Source: Tannerellaceae bacterium (GTDB taxonomy: Bacteria > Bacteroidota > Bacteroidia > Bacteroidales > Tannerellaceae). Taken from it: a DNA stretch of 12,332 nt. The stretch is taken from assembly GCA_031267205.1 (NCBI GenBank), contig JAIRZN010000075.1, positions 1 through 12,332 of the forward strand. Direction: 5' to 3'. Below, piece by piece: positions 1-8,671 of this stretch. Under the pieces are notes generated by a model. The model saw only the letters and a list, made by a program, of their open reading frames with translations. It ran no database searches and was not told the DNA's origin. The position numbers and the translations under genes are program-made. Position 1 is the stretch's first letter. Every line of letters starts with the position of its first letter.

Positions 1-3000
1 AAAGCAACCGCACCGTATACCCCAGCCGCAACCTTGAACTCAGGCTCCATTACAAGAATATCCGCGAAGCGACCGTAAGGATATACAAAAGCGCGAGGAA
101 GATAGAAGATACGCTCGGAGACAACGTCTATGCCGAAACGGACAATCGGGGGCGACCGGAGTTTGAGGCGTCGTTCGTCCTTGAGCCGAAGAACACGTAT
201 GCAGGCAACGACACCGTCCTGTCCGTCCCTGTCGGCGCTCCGGGATTATACGAATACACGGTCACGTCGCGCGGACTTACGCTACGCGCCGGGAATATTT
301 TCAGCGTCTCGCGCTTAGCCGCCGTAGCCCGTTATACGCCGCAGGGACAGACGGAGGTGTTGGTGACGGATTACCTTAGCGGCAAGCCCGTCGGCGGAGC
401 TTCGGTATATTATTACGGAGGATTGCGCCGCGCTCCCCAGCATACGGGTACGGTGAAGACCGACAGCGACGGGCTGGCCCTTATCCCCGCAGGGGAAGGC
501 GTTCATGCCTGCCGGCCTGCGACAGGCGAAGACGTCATGTCGCCGCTTATCAGCCTCTATCCCTCAAGGAGAATTGATGACGCCAAGGCAACGACGCAAG
601 TTGGACTGTTCACCGATCGCGGCATATACCGGCCCGGCCAGACAGTCTACTTCAAAGGCATAGCCTTCACCACCGACAGGGAAAACCCTCGCGCCGTGCC
701 TAACAACCGGTTCGAGGTAACGCTGCGGGACGCAAATTATAATGAACTCTCGCGAAAATCTTTCACCAGTAACGCACTCGGATCATTCAACGGCGAATTT
801 GTCCTGCCCGCCGGCGCGTTGACCGGATGGTTCACGCTCTCCTGTGGGAATGGCTCCACAAGCATTCAGGTGGAAGAATACAAGCGGCCTTCGTTCATGA
901 TCGACTTATCGCCCGTGACGGACGAAGTAGCCTTCGGCGACGAAATTACGCTACGCGGCAAGGCAGTGACCTTCTCCGGCGTCTCGCTTTCCGAAGGGAC
1001 GGCCGCCTGGCGCATCATACGCCGTCCTTTTATGCTACGCCCAGCATACGGGACTTTGCGCGAGGAACAGGTTGCCGAAGGTAAGGCCGCTATCGGTCGG
1101 GACGGAAGTTTTTCGTTTACCTTCCGCCCTGAGAAAGACGGAAGCGGCGTATCGTTCCAAACCTACCATATAGCAGTCCGCGCTACCGACGGAAAAGGTG
1201 AAACGCAGGAAGCTACGGCGCGCTTTACGGTCGGCGACCGTAGCATAGTCCTCCTGCCCGACATCTCCGGCGCGATAGACAAAGACACGTCCGCCATAGT
1301 GATAGCAGCGCAAACGCTTAACGGGGAAGCTGTGGCGACGGACGGGACGTATGCCTTCATCCTGCTCGAAGATACGGGGACGGACGGCGAATATAGCGAA
1401 GCAGGTATACTGTCTCAGGGCGCGTTCGTGACGGGTGCGCCTCTGGCGAAAGGCGTACTCTCGCATCTTCCTTCGGGACGTATTCGTATGCGCCTGTCGG
1501 TTGCCGACGGCAAAGGCAGACCGGTAGAAGAACAGCGTGATTTTGTGCTGTACGGCCGCAAAGACAAACGCCCGCCCGTTTTCTCGCACATATGGATGCC
1601 GCCGGGCATTAGGGAGTGTTCGCCGGGCGAAGACGTAGAGCTAAGTTTCGGTACTTCCGACAAGGACGTATACCTGCTGTATGAATTATTTTCCGGAGGG
1701 AAAAACGTCATGCGCCGGCGCGTCGAACTGAGTGACGAGAACCGCACGTTCCACATCCCCTTCCTCGAAAGCTACGGCGAGGGTCTGACGGCCTCCTTCA
1801 CATTTGTCAAGGAGGGCAAATTATACGCCCAACAGACAAACATAATGCGCAAACGTCCCGACCGCAGGCTCGCGCTCAGGCCGGAGACTATACGCGACAA
1901 GCTCCTTCCCGGAAGCAACGAGAGCCTGAGATTCAAGATAACCGACGCCACTGCGCTGCCCGTGACGGCTGAAGTATTGGCCGGAATGTACGACGCTTCC
2001 TTAGATAAGATACATCAGTTCGCATGGCGATTTGACCCGGTCGTACGCGCCGGCGTTTATTACGGCATGTTTAGCGGCGGCGAAGGCTTAAGCGTGCAAT
2101 ATAGCTCCGACGCGGCGCAGTATGACGGGAGTGCGGATATACCTTATTTTGTTTACGACCGCCTCGACTGGCAAGGGGCGTTGGATTTCCCCTCCCGCGC
2201 GTATCCCATGACAAGGAACAACGCTCTTATGGCAAGGTCGGCTATGGCGGCCGTCGCGCCTGAAGAGATGTCGGTCATGAAGAAAGACGCGGGCTACGCC
2301 GTAGACGATGCCACGCTGCGGAGAAGCGCGGAGATAGACGGCGACACGCCGCCGGCCGCATTGCAACTGCGCTCAAACTTTAACGAGACGGCCTTCTTCT
2401 TCCCTTCGATGTTGACGGATAAGGATGGTAATGTGACGATAAACTTCGTTCTTCCCGAAAGTAATACAACCTGGAAACTCCAGACTCTGGCGCATACTGC
2501 GGATTTGAAATACGGCGTCTCAACCCACGAGATAATAACACAAAAGCCGTTTATGACGCTCCCCAACCTGCCGCGCTTCATACGCCGCGACGACAGTCTG
2601 AGGCTTTCGGCGCAAATCATAAACCTTTCGGACGACGCCACTTCGGGCAACGCCCGCCTTGAGATATTTAACCCCGACGACGGGAAGCTGGTCTCGCCCC
2701 TGCAAGTACAGTCTTTCGCTTTAGACGCCGGCAGTACGACGACCGTAAGTTGGACGGTGACCGCTCCCGACGCCGCCGGCCTTGTCGGATGCCGTATCAT
2801 AGCCGAATCGGAAGCCGGCAGCGACGGCGAACAACATCTGTTGCCCGTCCTGCCCGACGAGATAATGCTGACGGAAAGCGCGCCTTTCTACATGACCGAC
2901 GAGACGGAGAAAGAGATAACGGTCGGCTCCGGACAGGCGTCGCCTCAAAGCAGGCCTCACAGCATGACGCTCGAACTAAGCGGCAACCCGGCATGGTATG

Positions 3001-4670
3001 CCGTACAGTCGCTGCCCTCCGTCGCGGAGCCGCATAATGATGATGCCGTTTCATGGTTCGCCTCCTATTACAGTCATATGCTTTCGTCCCATATAGCCGC
3101 CTCCAACCCACGCATCAAACAAATGATAGAGCTATGGCAGGCGCAGGCGGAAACGAACGTCACCCTGCGTTCCAACCTGGAGCGTAACAGCGAACTGAAA
3201 AACATATTACTCGAAGAAACGCCATGGACGCTGGAGGCGAAGACGGAAAGCGAACGCAAGCAACAACTATCGCTACTCCTGGACGTAAACCGCGCTTCCT
3301 ATCTTCGCGAGACGGCCGTGCGTGAACTGCTTGACCAACAGCGCGAGGACGGTGGCTGGAGCTGGTTCAAAGGATTACGCCCCTCAAGGAGTATTACATT
3401 ATATATAATGGAAGGTATGGCGCAGTTGGCGCGCCTGTCCGTAGCCGGATATACTCAACAGGAGAAAGAGATGCAGCTCAGGGCGCTCGGATATTTGGAC
3501 AAAACGATACGGGAGGATTATGAGCTGCTACGCAAGTCTAAGGCTTCGACGGCGAACTACCTGCCGACGACCGAACAGTTGCAATACCTCTACGTCCGCA
3601 GTTCTTACCGCGACATACCCGAAGGCGACGCCCGCGAGGCCATCCGCTTCTACGCCGGACAAGCCGCAAAGCAGTGGACGAAAGCCTCGCTTTACGAAAA
3701 AGGTTTGATCGCCCTGCTGATGCACCGCAACGGCGACGATAAAGGAAAGGTCGCCGCAGGCATACTCGCATGGCTGCGAAAAACAGCGACTGTCTCCGCA
3801 GAAAAAGGTATGTACTGGGCGAATAATCGCAGCGAAGGAAACTCGCTGATCACGCCAATCGCAGTACACAGCCTCCTGACGGACGTCTTCCGCGCCTTAA
3901 GCAAGGATACGGACGAGATATACCGCCTCAAACAATGGCTGCTTACACAAAAGCAGACACAAAGCTGGGGCGCGGAGCCGTCGACGGTCAATGCCGTATA
4001 CAGCCTGCTGTGCGACGGCGGCGACTTGTTGTCGGACACGAACCGGACGACAGTCCTTTGGGGCGACAAAACAATAGAAACCTCCGGCGCGGAAACGGCG
4101 GGATACATCAAAGAATCGGTAAACGCCAAAGATATTACGCCCGCCATGCATACCCTTACCCTGCGTAAAGAAGGAGACGCTCCGGCCTGGGGCGCCGTTT
4201 ACTATCAATACTTTGAACCCGTCGGCGAAGTAAACAAGCAAGGAGGCGTCTTGAGCGTGGAAAAGAAGCTTTTCGTAGAAACCAACAGCGGCTCGCAGTT
4301 GCAGATAAGCCCCGTCGATGCCGACCGTCCTCTCAAAGTAGGCGATAAGGTGATCGTAAGGCTTACCATACGCGCCGGCCGCGACATGGAGTACGTCAGT
4401 CTGAAAGACCTTCGCGCCGGATGCTTTGAGCCTGTCGCGCAAAGTTCAGGCATCATGGCGGTAGACCGGCTCGCCTGTTATCACTCCCCAAAAGACGTGT
4501 CGGAGAATTTCTTCTTCGATCGTATGCCTGCGGGAACATACGTGCTCGAATACGCAGCCTACGTATCCCGTAGCGGACGTTACGGCGGAGGTATAGCAAC
4601 GCTGCAATGCCTCTACGCCCCTGAATTTGTATCGCATACGGAAGGCAACGTTATTTTAGTGCAGGAATAA
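1..4670 (+). CDS. Alpha-2-macroglobulin-like protein, 5'-truncated by the window edge
   Basis: The frame is open from the first complete codon at position 3 to the TAA at 4668-4670, about 1555 residues. The valine codon at 357 is internal and not a start; the real start lies to the left, since large Bacteroidetes proteins of this family usually reach about 1800-1900 residues. Counting from position 3, an MG1-like repeat lies near residues 118-160. The MG2 (A2M_N) signature TDRGIYRPGQTVYFKG is at residues 204-219 (nt 612-659). The A2M-domain block beginning QLRSNFNETAFFFPS is at about 788-838, and a helical, thioester-domain-like region with GGWSWFKG is at 1117-1124. Family members are large envelope proteins thought to trap or inhibit proteases. 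Where the thioester CxEQ is expected, in the context LPSVAEP...F..YYS, the sequence reads DAVS (residues 1014-1017, nt 3042-3053), so covalent trapping is unlikely. The signal peptide is not visible. The methyltransferase follows 17 bases downstream and may be cotranscribed. Confidence 0.9.
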   Translation, partial: SNRTVYPSRNLELRLHYKNIREATVRIYKSARKIEDTLGDNVYAETDNRGRPEFEASFVLEPKNTYAGNDTVLSVPVGAPGLYEYTVTSRGLTLRAGNIFSVSRLAAVARYTPQGQTEVLVTDYLSGKPVGGASVYYYGGLRRAPQHTGTVKTDSDGLALIPAGEGVHACRPATGEDVMSPLISLYPSRRIDDAKATTQVGLFTDRGIYRPGQTVYFKGIAFTTDRENPRAVPNNRFEVTLRDANYNELSRKSFTSNALGSFNGEFVLPAGALTGWFTLSCGNGSTSIQVEEYKRPSFMIDLSPVTDEVAFGDEITLRGKAVTFSGVSLSEGTAAWRIIRRPFMLRPAYGTLREEQVAEGKAAIGRDGSFSFTFRPEKDGSGVSFQTYHIAVRATDGKGETQEATARFTVGDRSIVLLPDISGAIDKDTSAIVIAAQTLNGEAVATDGTYAFILLEDTGTDGEYSEAGILSQGAFVTGAPLAKGVLSHLPSGRIRMRLSVADGKGRPVEEQRDFVLYGRKDKRPPVFSHIWMPPGIRECSPGEDVELSFGTSDKDVYLLYELFSGGKNVMRRRVELSDENRTFHIPFLESYGEGLTASFTFVKEGKLYAQQTNIMRKRPDRRLALRPETIRDKLLPGSNESLRFKITDATALPVTAEVLAGMYDASLDKIHQFAWRFDPVVRAGVYYGMFSGGEGLSVQYSSDAAQYDGSADIPYFVYDRLDWQGALDFPSRAYPMTRNNALMARSAMAAVAPEEMSVMKKDAGYAVDDATLRRSAEIDGDTPPAALQLRSNFNETAFFFPSMLTDKDGNVTINFVLPESNTTWKLQTLAHTADLKYGVSTHEIITQKPFMTLPNLPRFIRRDDSLRLSAQIINLSDDATSGNARLEIFNPDDGKLVSPLQVQSFALDAGSTTTVSWTVTAPDAAGLVGCRIIAESEAGSDGEQHLLPVLPDEIMLTESAPFYMTDETEKEITVGSGQASPQSRPHSMTLELSGNPAWYAVQSLPSVAEPHNDDAVSWFASYYSHMLSSHIAASNPRIKQMIELWQAQAETNVTLRSNLERNSELKNILLEETPWTLEAKTESERKQQLSLLLDVNRASYLRETAVRELLDQQREDGGWSWFKGLRPSRSITLYIMEGMAQLARLSVAGYTQQEKEMQLRALGYLDKTIREDYELLRKSKASTANYLPTTEQLQYLYVRSSYRDIPEGDAREAIRFYAGQAAKQWTKASLYEKGLIALLMHRNGDDKGKVAAGILAWLRKTATVSAEKGMYWANNRSEGNSLITPIAVHSLLTDVFRALSKDTDEIYRLKQWLLTQKQTQSWGAEPSTVNAVYSLLCDGGDLLSDTNRTTVLWGDKTIETSGAETAGYIKESVNAKDITPAMHTLTLRKEGDAPAWGAVYYQYFEPVGEVNKQGGVLSVEKKLFVETNSGSQLQISPVDADRPLKVGDKVIVRLTIRAGRDMEYVSLKDLRAGCFEPVAQSSGIMAVDRLACYHSPKDVSENFFFDRMPAGTYVLEYAAYVSRSGRYGGGIATLQCLYAPEFVSHTEGNVILVQE

Positions 4671-4687
4671 AGCAAATAAATCATAAT

Positions 4688-5413
4688 ATGTCTATCGAAT
4701 ACACAGGAACAGACAATCTGGAAGTAATGCAAAAAGCGGAAAACTACAATCGCTTCCTCCTGTCGCTTATCACAAGGCAGCATCTTGCAACCTCGTGCAA
4801 TATATTGGATATAGGAGCCGGGATAGGCCTTTTCGCCGAAGCTATACGAAACGAAGGGTTTACCGTGCACTGCATTGAGCCCGACATGCGCCAGGCGACC
4901 TTACTCAGGAGCAAAGGCCTGCCCGTAAGCGCTTCCATCGACCAGGTCGCCGACGGCAGCTTTGACTTCATCTATGCCTTCAATGTCTTGGAACACATCG
5001 AAAAAGATACGGAAGAGCTGGAACTTTGGGCAAGTAAGCTTAAGCAAGGCGGCAAACTGCTGATATATGTTCCCGCCTTCAACCTGCTCTATTCAAGCAT
5101 GGATAAAAAAGTGGGGCACTTCAGGAGATACCGCAGGCGGCAACTAACAAAGATGATACTTGAAGCCGGACTGACGCCCTGCGGTAAAGCCGAATACGCC
5201 GATAGCCTCGGCTTTTTAATAACGCTACTATATAAGCTTGTCAACAGGAAAAGCGGAAATATTGACGAAAAGTCCTTAGTCTTTTACGACCGCATACTCT
5301 TCCCACTAAGCAAAGCCGGAGACTTAGTCTTCCGTAAACTGTTCGGTAAAAATACGTTTATCGTCTCCGAAAAAGGCATAGCCGCAGACCGTCTGAACGA
5401 TGAAACTAAATAA
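4688..5413 (+). CDS. Class I SAM-dependent methyltransferase
   Basis: This 241-residue cytoplasmic protein has the Rossmann-fold methyltransferase signature. Motif I, ILDIGAGIGLF, is at residues 39-49 and binds S-adenosylmethionine. An acidic residue ending strand 2 (CIEPD, 62-66) should contact the ribose. FDFIYAFNVLEHIEK at 92-106 is the motif seen in Methyltransf_11/23-type enzymes. The segment VPAFNLLYSSMDKKVGHFRRY (128-148) resembles methyltransferases often found near glycan or lipid-sugar synthesis genes, but the acceptor substrate cannot be told from the sequence. The ATG at 4688 comes 17 bases after the macroglobulin stop, and no promoter was recognised in that gap, so readthrough from the upstream gene is likely. 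There are no transmembrane segments. The SAM-methyltransferase fold is certain; the pathway is unknown. Confidence 0.9.
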   Translation: MSIEYTGTDNLEVMQKAENYNRFLLSLITRQHLATSCNILDIGAGIGLFAEAIRNEGFTVHCIEPDMRQATLLRSKGLPVSASIDQVADGSFDFIYAFNVLEHIEKDTEELELWASKLKQGGKLLIYVPAFNLLYSSMDKKVGHFRRYRRRQLTKMILEAGLTPCGKAEYADSLGFLITLLYKLVNRKSGNIDEKSLVFYDRILFPLSKAGDLVFRKLFGKNTFIVSEKGIAADRLNDETK

Positions 5414-5423
5414 AACAAACAAT

Positions 5424-5456
5424 GTTGAAGAAGGAAAAAGATATTTATTAACTTTG
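5424..5456 (+). promoter_or_regulatory. Bacteroidetes-type promoter of the DUF1573-meaB operon
   Basis: A -33 element GTTG (5424-5427) is followed after 21 bases by TAACTTTG (5449-5456), a full match to the Bacteroidetes -7 consensus TAnnTTTG. The expected transcription start is near 5462, leaving a leader of about 35 bases before the ATG at 5498. It lies just after the methyltransferase stop, so the next three genes form a separately started unit. Confidence 0.75.
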
Positions 5457-5497
5457 TGCTGCAATTTTGGGTTTTTAATTTTTAAAGTAAATATAAG

Positions 5498-5881
5498 ATG
5501 AAACAGATTATTTTCGTTTTTATGGCTATCCTGTTAACCGCAGGCATAGCTTCGGCGCAGGACGATTCCGCCGCTTCCTTGTCGGTAACTGAAGATTCCC
5601 ATGACTTTGGAACCATTAAAGAAAACGGCGGTAAAGTCTCGCACGCCTTCGCAGTAAAGAACGACGGCACACAGCCCTTGGTCATTACCCGCGTAATCGC
5701 ATCCTGCGGATGCACATCCCCCGAATGGACAAAAGAACCTATCGCCCCGGGTAAAACAGGCGAAGTTCTCGTTACCTACGACCCGCAAGGCCGCCCCGGC
5801 GCATTTGCCAAAACAGTATCCATATACAGCAACGGCAAACGCGGAAGCCAGATATTGACAATACGCGGAGAAGTCAATTAG
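5498..5881 (+). CDS. Exported DUF1573 protein (single domain)
   Basis: This 127-residue protein starts with a clear Sec signal (residues 1-20, hydrophobic FVFMAILLTAG, predicted cut after ASA before Gln21). The rest is a single DUF1573 domain, an immunoglobulin-like beta fold related to ASH/MSP domains. Conserved features are HDFGTI at 35-40, SCGCTSPEW at 69-77 with Cys70 and Cys72, an IAPGKTGEV turn at 82-90, and the YDPQGRPGAF motif at 94-103. It should be periplasmic, or surface-exposed if exported further. The molecular role of DUF1573 proteins is not established. It is the first gene of a unit with its own promoter, and its closest relative in the window is the next gene 23 bases downstream. 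Confidence 0.9.
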   Translation: MKQIIFVFMAILLTAGIASAQDDSAASLSVTEDSHDFGTIKENGGKVSHAFAVKNDGTQPLVITRVIASCGCTSPEWTKEPIAPGKTGEVLVTYDPQGRPGAFAKTVSIYSNGKRGSQILTIRGEVN

Positions 5882-5890
5882 AACACCACC

Positions 5891-5895
5891 GGAGG
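5891..5895 (+). promoter_or_regulatory. Shine-Dalgarno site of the second DUF1573 gene
   Basis: GGAGG lies 9 bases before the ATG at 5905. A full Shine-Dalgarno match is uncommon in Bacteroidetes, where initiation usually relies on A-rich leaders. It supports this start and suggests independent, strong initiation within the operon. Confidence 0.6.
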
Positions 5896-5904
5896 AATCA
5901 ATTA

Positions 5905-7023
5905 ATGCTGCACACAAGGCAAATCACAACAATTCTCATTATCCTACTGCTTATCGGCAACTCCGCCTATGCACAAAAAGGTGCAGTAATTGGTTCGGAC
6001 ATGCAAACCTACGACTTCGGCTTTATCGCCGAAGCCGACGGTTTGGCAACACACAATTTCACAATAAAAAATACCGGCTCCGCAGCATTGGTTATCAACC
6101 GCATCACCGCCTCCTGCGGATGCACGCAGCCTGAATGGTCCAAAGCTCCGATAGCGCCGGGAAGTACGGGGGAAGTGAAGATCAGCTATGACCCCAAAGG
6201 CCGCCCCGGCCCCTTCCACAAAAGCATAACCATACACAGCAACGCCGAACGGCTAACCTTATACGTCAAAGGAACAGTTAAAAACCGTACAATAGAACTA
6301 CCCGCAATCATCTATCCATACAGCATAGGAAACCTCAAGCTACAAACAAAAAACATCCGGTACAGCCGCATATACCCGGGCGAAACGCTCGAAGAAGTAA
6401 TACTGATAAAAAACGAAGGAAACACCCCCCTGAAAATATATCCCACCAAAACGCCGGATTATATGACGGTAGAAATCAGTCCGGACACCCTTAAGCCGGA
6501 AGAAACCGGAGAAATATCCGTCTTGTTCCGTACCGACAAAGTCAAGAAAATGGGACGTATAGCCTCCTACCTCCCACTGTCGGTCGAAAGCGACGGGAAG
6601 AAAAAAACAGACGGCCTCATACACGTTGCAGCCAACATAATAAACAATTTCAGCCGGATCTCAGCCTCCGAAAAAGCAAAAGCCCCGGCAGCGCAATTCT
6701 CGCAAACACAGCTTGACTTCGGCAAACTGCCTGCAAAAAGCGGCAACATAATCTCCTTCATAGGCATCGGCGGCAAAGAATCGGAAAGCCTGACCATAAC
6801 CAATACAGGACAATCGCCACTGCTCATTTACAGCGTCACATGCGACGACGAACTGATTGATATATCAGGCGGGAAAAGGGAATTGAAAACAGGAGCCTCA
6901 TCCACCTACAAAATAAGCATCCGCCCCAAAAATATTAAAGCCAAATTGGAAGCGTTTATCCATGTCGTATCCAACGACCCCAACGGGCCGGTCAGACTGA
7001 TAAAAGTAATCGCTGAAAAATAA
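5905..7023 (+). CDS. Exported DUF1573 protein with additional Ig-like domains
   Basis: This 372-residue protein has a Sec signal (residues 1-23, ILIILLLIGNSAYA, cut before Gln24) followed by three Ig/ASH-like units. The first (about 35-126) is a DUF1573 domain very similar to the upstream protein, sharing YDFG, SCGCTQPEW (Cys71 and Cys73), IAPGSTGEV and YDPKGRPGPF. The second (about 148-245) and third (about 264-371) keep the beta-sandwich pattern, for example LIKNEGNTPLKI and LTITNTGQSPLLIYSV, but lack the CGC motif. The two genes look like a tandem duplication in which the second copy gained or kept C-terminal domains. The protein should be periplasmic; its function is unknown. It is followed 3 bases later by meaB, so the genes are almost certainly cotranscribed. 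Confidence 0.88.
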   Translation: MLHTRQITTILIILLLIGNSAYAQKGAVIGSDMQTYDFGFIAEADGLATHNFTIKNTGSAALVINRITASCGCTQPEWSKAPIAPGSTGEVKISYDPKGRPGPFHKSITIHSNAERLTLYVKGTVKNRTIELPAIIYPYSIGNLKLQTKNIRYSRIYPGETLEEVILIKNEGNTPLKIYPTKTPDYMTVEISPDTLKPEETGEISVLFRTDKVKKMGRIASYLPLSVESDGKKKTDGLIHVAANIINNFSRISASEKAKAPAAQFSQTQLDFGKLPAKSGNIISFIGIGGKESESLTITNTGQSPLLIYSVTCDDELIDISGGKRELKTGASSTYKISIRPKNIKAKLEAFIHVVSNDPNGPVRLIKVIAEK

Positions 7024-7026
7024 CCG

Positions 7027-8112
7027 ATGGAACATCCCGAAAACAACGAGCAATACAAAGGACTCAAAGTAAACAAAGGCGTGACAAACATGCCGGCCAT
7101 AAGCCCTTACCTGAAAAAAAGACTCCAACGCCGGCAATACACCGCCCCCGAATTTGTAGAAGGTATCCTGAACGGAAACATCACCATCCTCAGCCAAGCC
7201 GTAACACTGGTCGAAAGCTCCAAACAAGAACACCAGCAACTCGCGCAGGAAATTATAGAAAAATGCCTCCCCCACGCCGGAAAAGCCATACGCATAGGCA
7301 TAACAGGAGTGCCCGGAGCAGGAAAAAGCACCTCCATCGACGCCTTCGGAATGTACCTGATTGAAAAAGGAAGCAAGCTCGCCGTCCTCGCCATCGACCC
7401 CAGCAGCGAACGCTCCAAAGGAAGTATATTAGGAGACAAAACACGTATGGAAGAACTGTCGCGCGAGAAAAACGCCTTCATCCGCCCATCACCCTCAGCC
7501 GGCTCACTCGGCGGAGTAGCCCGTAAAACAAGGGAAACTATCGTGCTTTGCGAAGCCGCCGGATTCGACACAGTATTCGTCGAAACAGTAGGCGTCGGAC
7601 AAAGCGAAACCGCCGTACACTCCATGGTCGACTTCTTCCTCCTCATACAATTAGCCGGTACGGGAGACGAACTACAAGGCATCAAACGCGGCATAATGGA
7701 AATGGCCGACGGAATAATCATAAACAAAGCCGACGGCGACAATATGGATAAAGCCCGCCTCGCCGCCTCGCAGTTCCGCAGCGCGCTACACCTCTTCCCG
7801 CCCGCCGATTCAGGCTGGACGCCGAAAGTGTTAACATATTCGGGTTATTACAAAACAGGCATCCGCGAAATATGGGAGATGATAGACGAATACACCGCCC
7901 ACACGAGGCAAAACGGATACTTTGAACATAAACGAAACGAACAGTCGAAATACTGGATGTACGAAAGCATAAACGAAACCCTGCGGAACACCTTCTACAA
8001 CAACCCCGCCGTCGTCGCCATGCTGAAAACAACCGAACAACAGGTTTTAGACAATGAAATCAGCTCCTTCGTAGCCGCCAAACGTATGATGGACTGCTTT
8101 CTCGGCGCATAA
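7027..8112 (+). CDS. meaB: MeaB/ArgK-family GTPase (methylmalonyl-CoA mutase chaperone)
   Basis: This 361-residue cytoplasmic P-loop GTPase has the full family pattern: Walker A GVPGAGKST at residues 94-102, IDPSSERSKGSILGDKTRM at 123-141, RPSPSAGSLGGVARKTRE at 153-170, the switch/Walker B segment FVETVGVGQSE at 184-194, and the base-recognition NKAD at 233-236. Family members guard and reload the adenosylcobalamin cofactor of methylmalonyl-CoA mutase, which Bacteroidales use in the propionate/succinate pathway. The length is normal. The ATG at 7027 is preferred over later methionines because the N-terminal stretch ending PYLKKRLQRRQY reads like the Bacteroidetes family members I know. It starts 3 bases after the DUF1573 stop. 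The mutase genes mutA/mutB are not in the window, so the gene is separated from its usual partner here. No convincing terminator follows. Confidence 0.93.
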   Translation: MEHPENNEQYKGLKVNKGVTNMPAISPYLKKRLQRRQYTAPEFVEGILNGNITILSQAVTLVESSKQEHQQLAQEIIEKCLPHAGKAIRIGITGVPGAGKSTSIDAFGMYLIEKGSKLAVLAIDPSSERSKGSILGDKTRMEELSREKNAFIRPSPSAGSLGGVARKTRETIVLCEAAGFDTVFVETVGVGQSETAVHSMVDFFLLIQLAGTGDELQGIKRGIMEMADGIIINKADGDNMDKARLAASQFRSALHLFPPADSGWTPKVLTYSGYYKTGIREIWEMIDEYTAHTRQNGYFEHKRNEQSKYWMYESINETLRNTFYNNPAVVAMLKTTEQQVLDNEISSFVAAKRMMDCFLGA

Positions 8113-8197
8113 AAGACAGTCAATCCCTTTTTTAATTCCTACGAAAAATATCCAACCACCCAATAAAGCGCAAAGCCCACATCCCTGATTCCGAGCC

Positions 8198-8632
8198 AAC
8201 CTGCTTAGCCCAACCGACCATCTGCTTTCCCCAAGTCCCCATCTGCTTTCCCAAACGACTATCTGCTTAGCCCGAACGACTATCTGCTTAGCCCCGACGA
8301 CCATCTGCTTGGCCCCGACCACCATCTGCTTGGCCCCGACCACCATCTGCTTGGCCCCCAATGACCATCTGCTTGGCCCCGACGACCATCTGCTTGGCCC
8401 CGACCACCATCTGCTTGGCCCCGACCACCATCTGCTTGGCCCCGACCGACTATCTGCTTGGCCCCGACGACTATCTGCTTGGCCCGAACGACTATCTGCT
8501 TGGCCCGAACGACTATCTGCTTGGCCCGAACGACTATCTGCTTGGCCCAAACGACTATCTGCTTTCCCCAACCGACCATCGGAAATCACCAAGCAACCAT
8601 CGGAAATCACCAAGCGACCATCGGAAATCCCC
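8198..8632 (+). repeat. Tandem array of a degenerate 21-base repeat (18 + 3 units)
   Basis: Eighteen head-to-tail units carry the core CTGCTT, typically YATCTGCTTGGCCCCGACGAC. All are 21 bases except one of 20 (third) and two of 22 (eighth and twelfth). Units vary in blocks. The first five carry AGCCC or TCCCC after the core, the middle ones GGCCCCGACCAC starting with CAT, and the later ones GGCCCGAACGAC starting with TAT. Units 6, 7, 10 and 11 are identical, as are 14, 15 and 16. From 8577 on, three units replace the core by CGGAAAT while keeping the CAT start and 21-base spacing. The 21-base period equals two helical turns, so all units would present the same DNA face. No function is known to me. 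Confidence 0.95.
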
Positions 8633-8671
8633 TAAAGGTATAAATTCCCACGGTTTGAACTGCATAAAAAG

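Noticed and set aside
357..359. GTG at 357 as start of the macroglobulin gene
   Set aside because: The same frame is open upstream to the window edge and encodes family-like sequence, so the gene is simply cut by the window.
1035..4442. Long open frames opposite and within the macroglobulin gene
   Set aside because: They are shadows of a GC-rich coding sequence, with compositionally odd proteins and no recognisable domains.
8092..8133. Terminator after meaB (GACTG/CAGTC followed by a T6 run)
   Set aside because: The stem is only 5 bp with a 20-base loop, lies partly within the coding region, and is separated from the T run.
8198..8632. CRISPR array
   Set aside because: The whole 21-base unit repeats with no unique spacers, the units are degenerate, and no cas gene is nearby.
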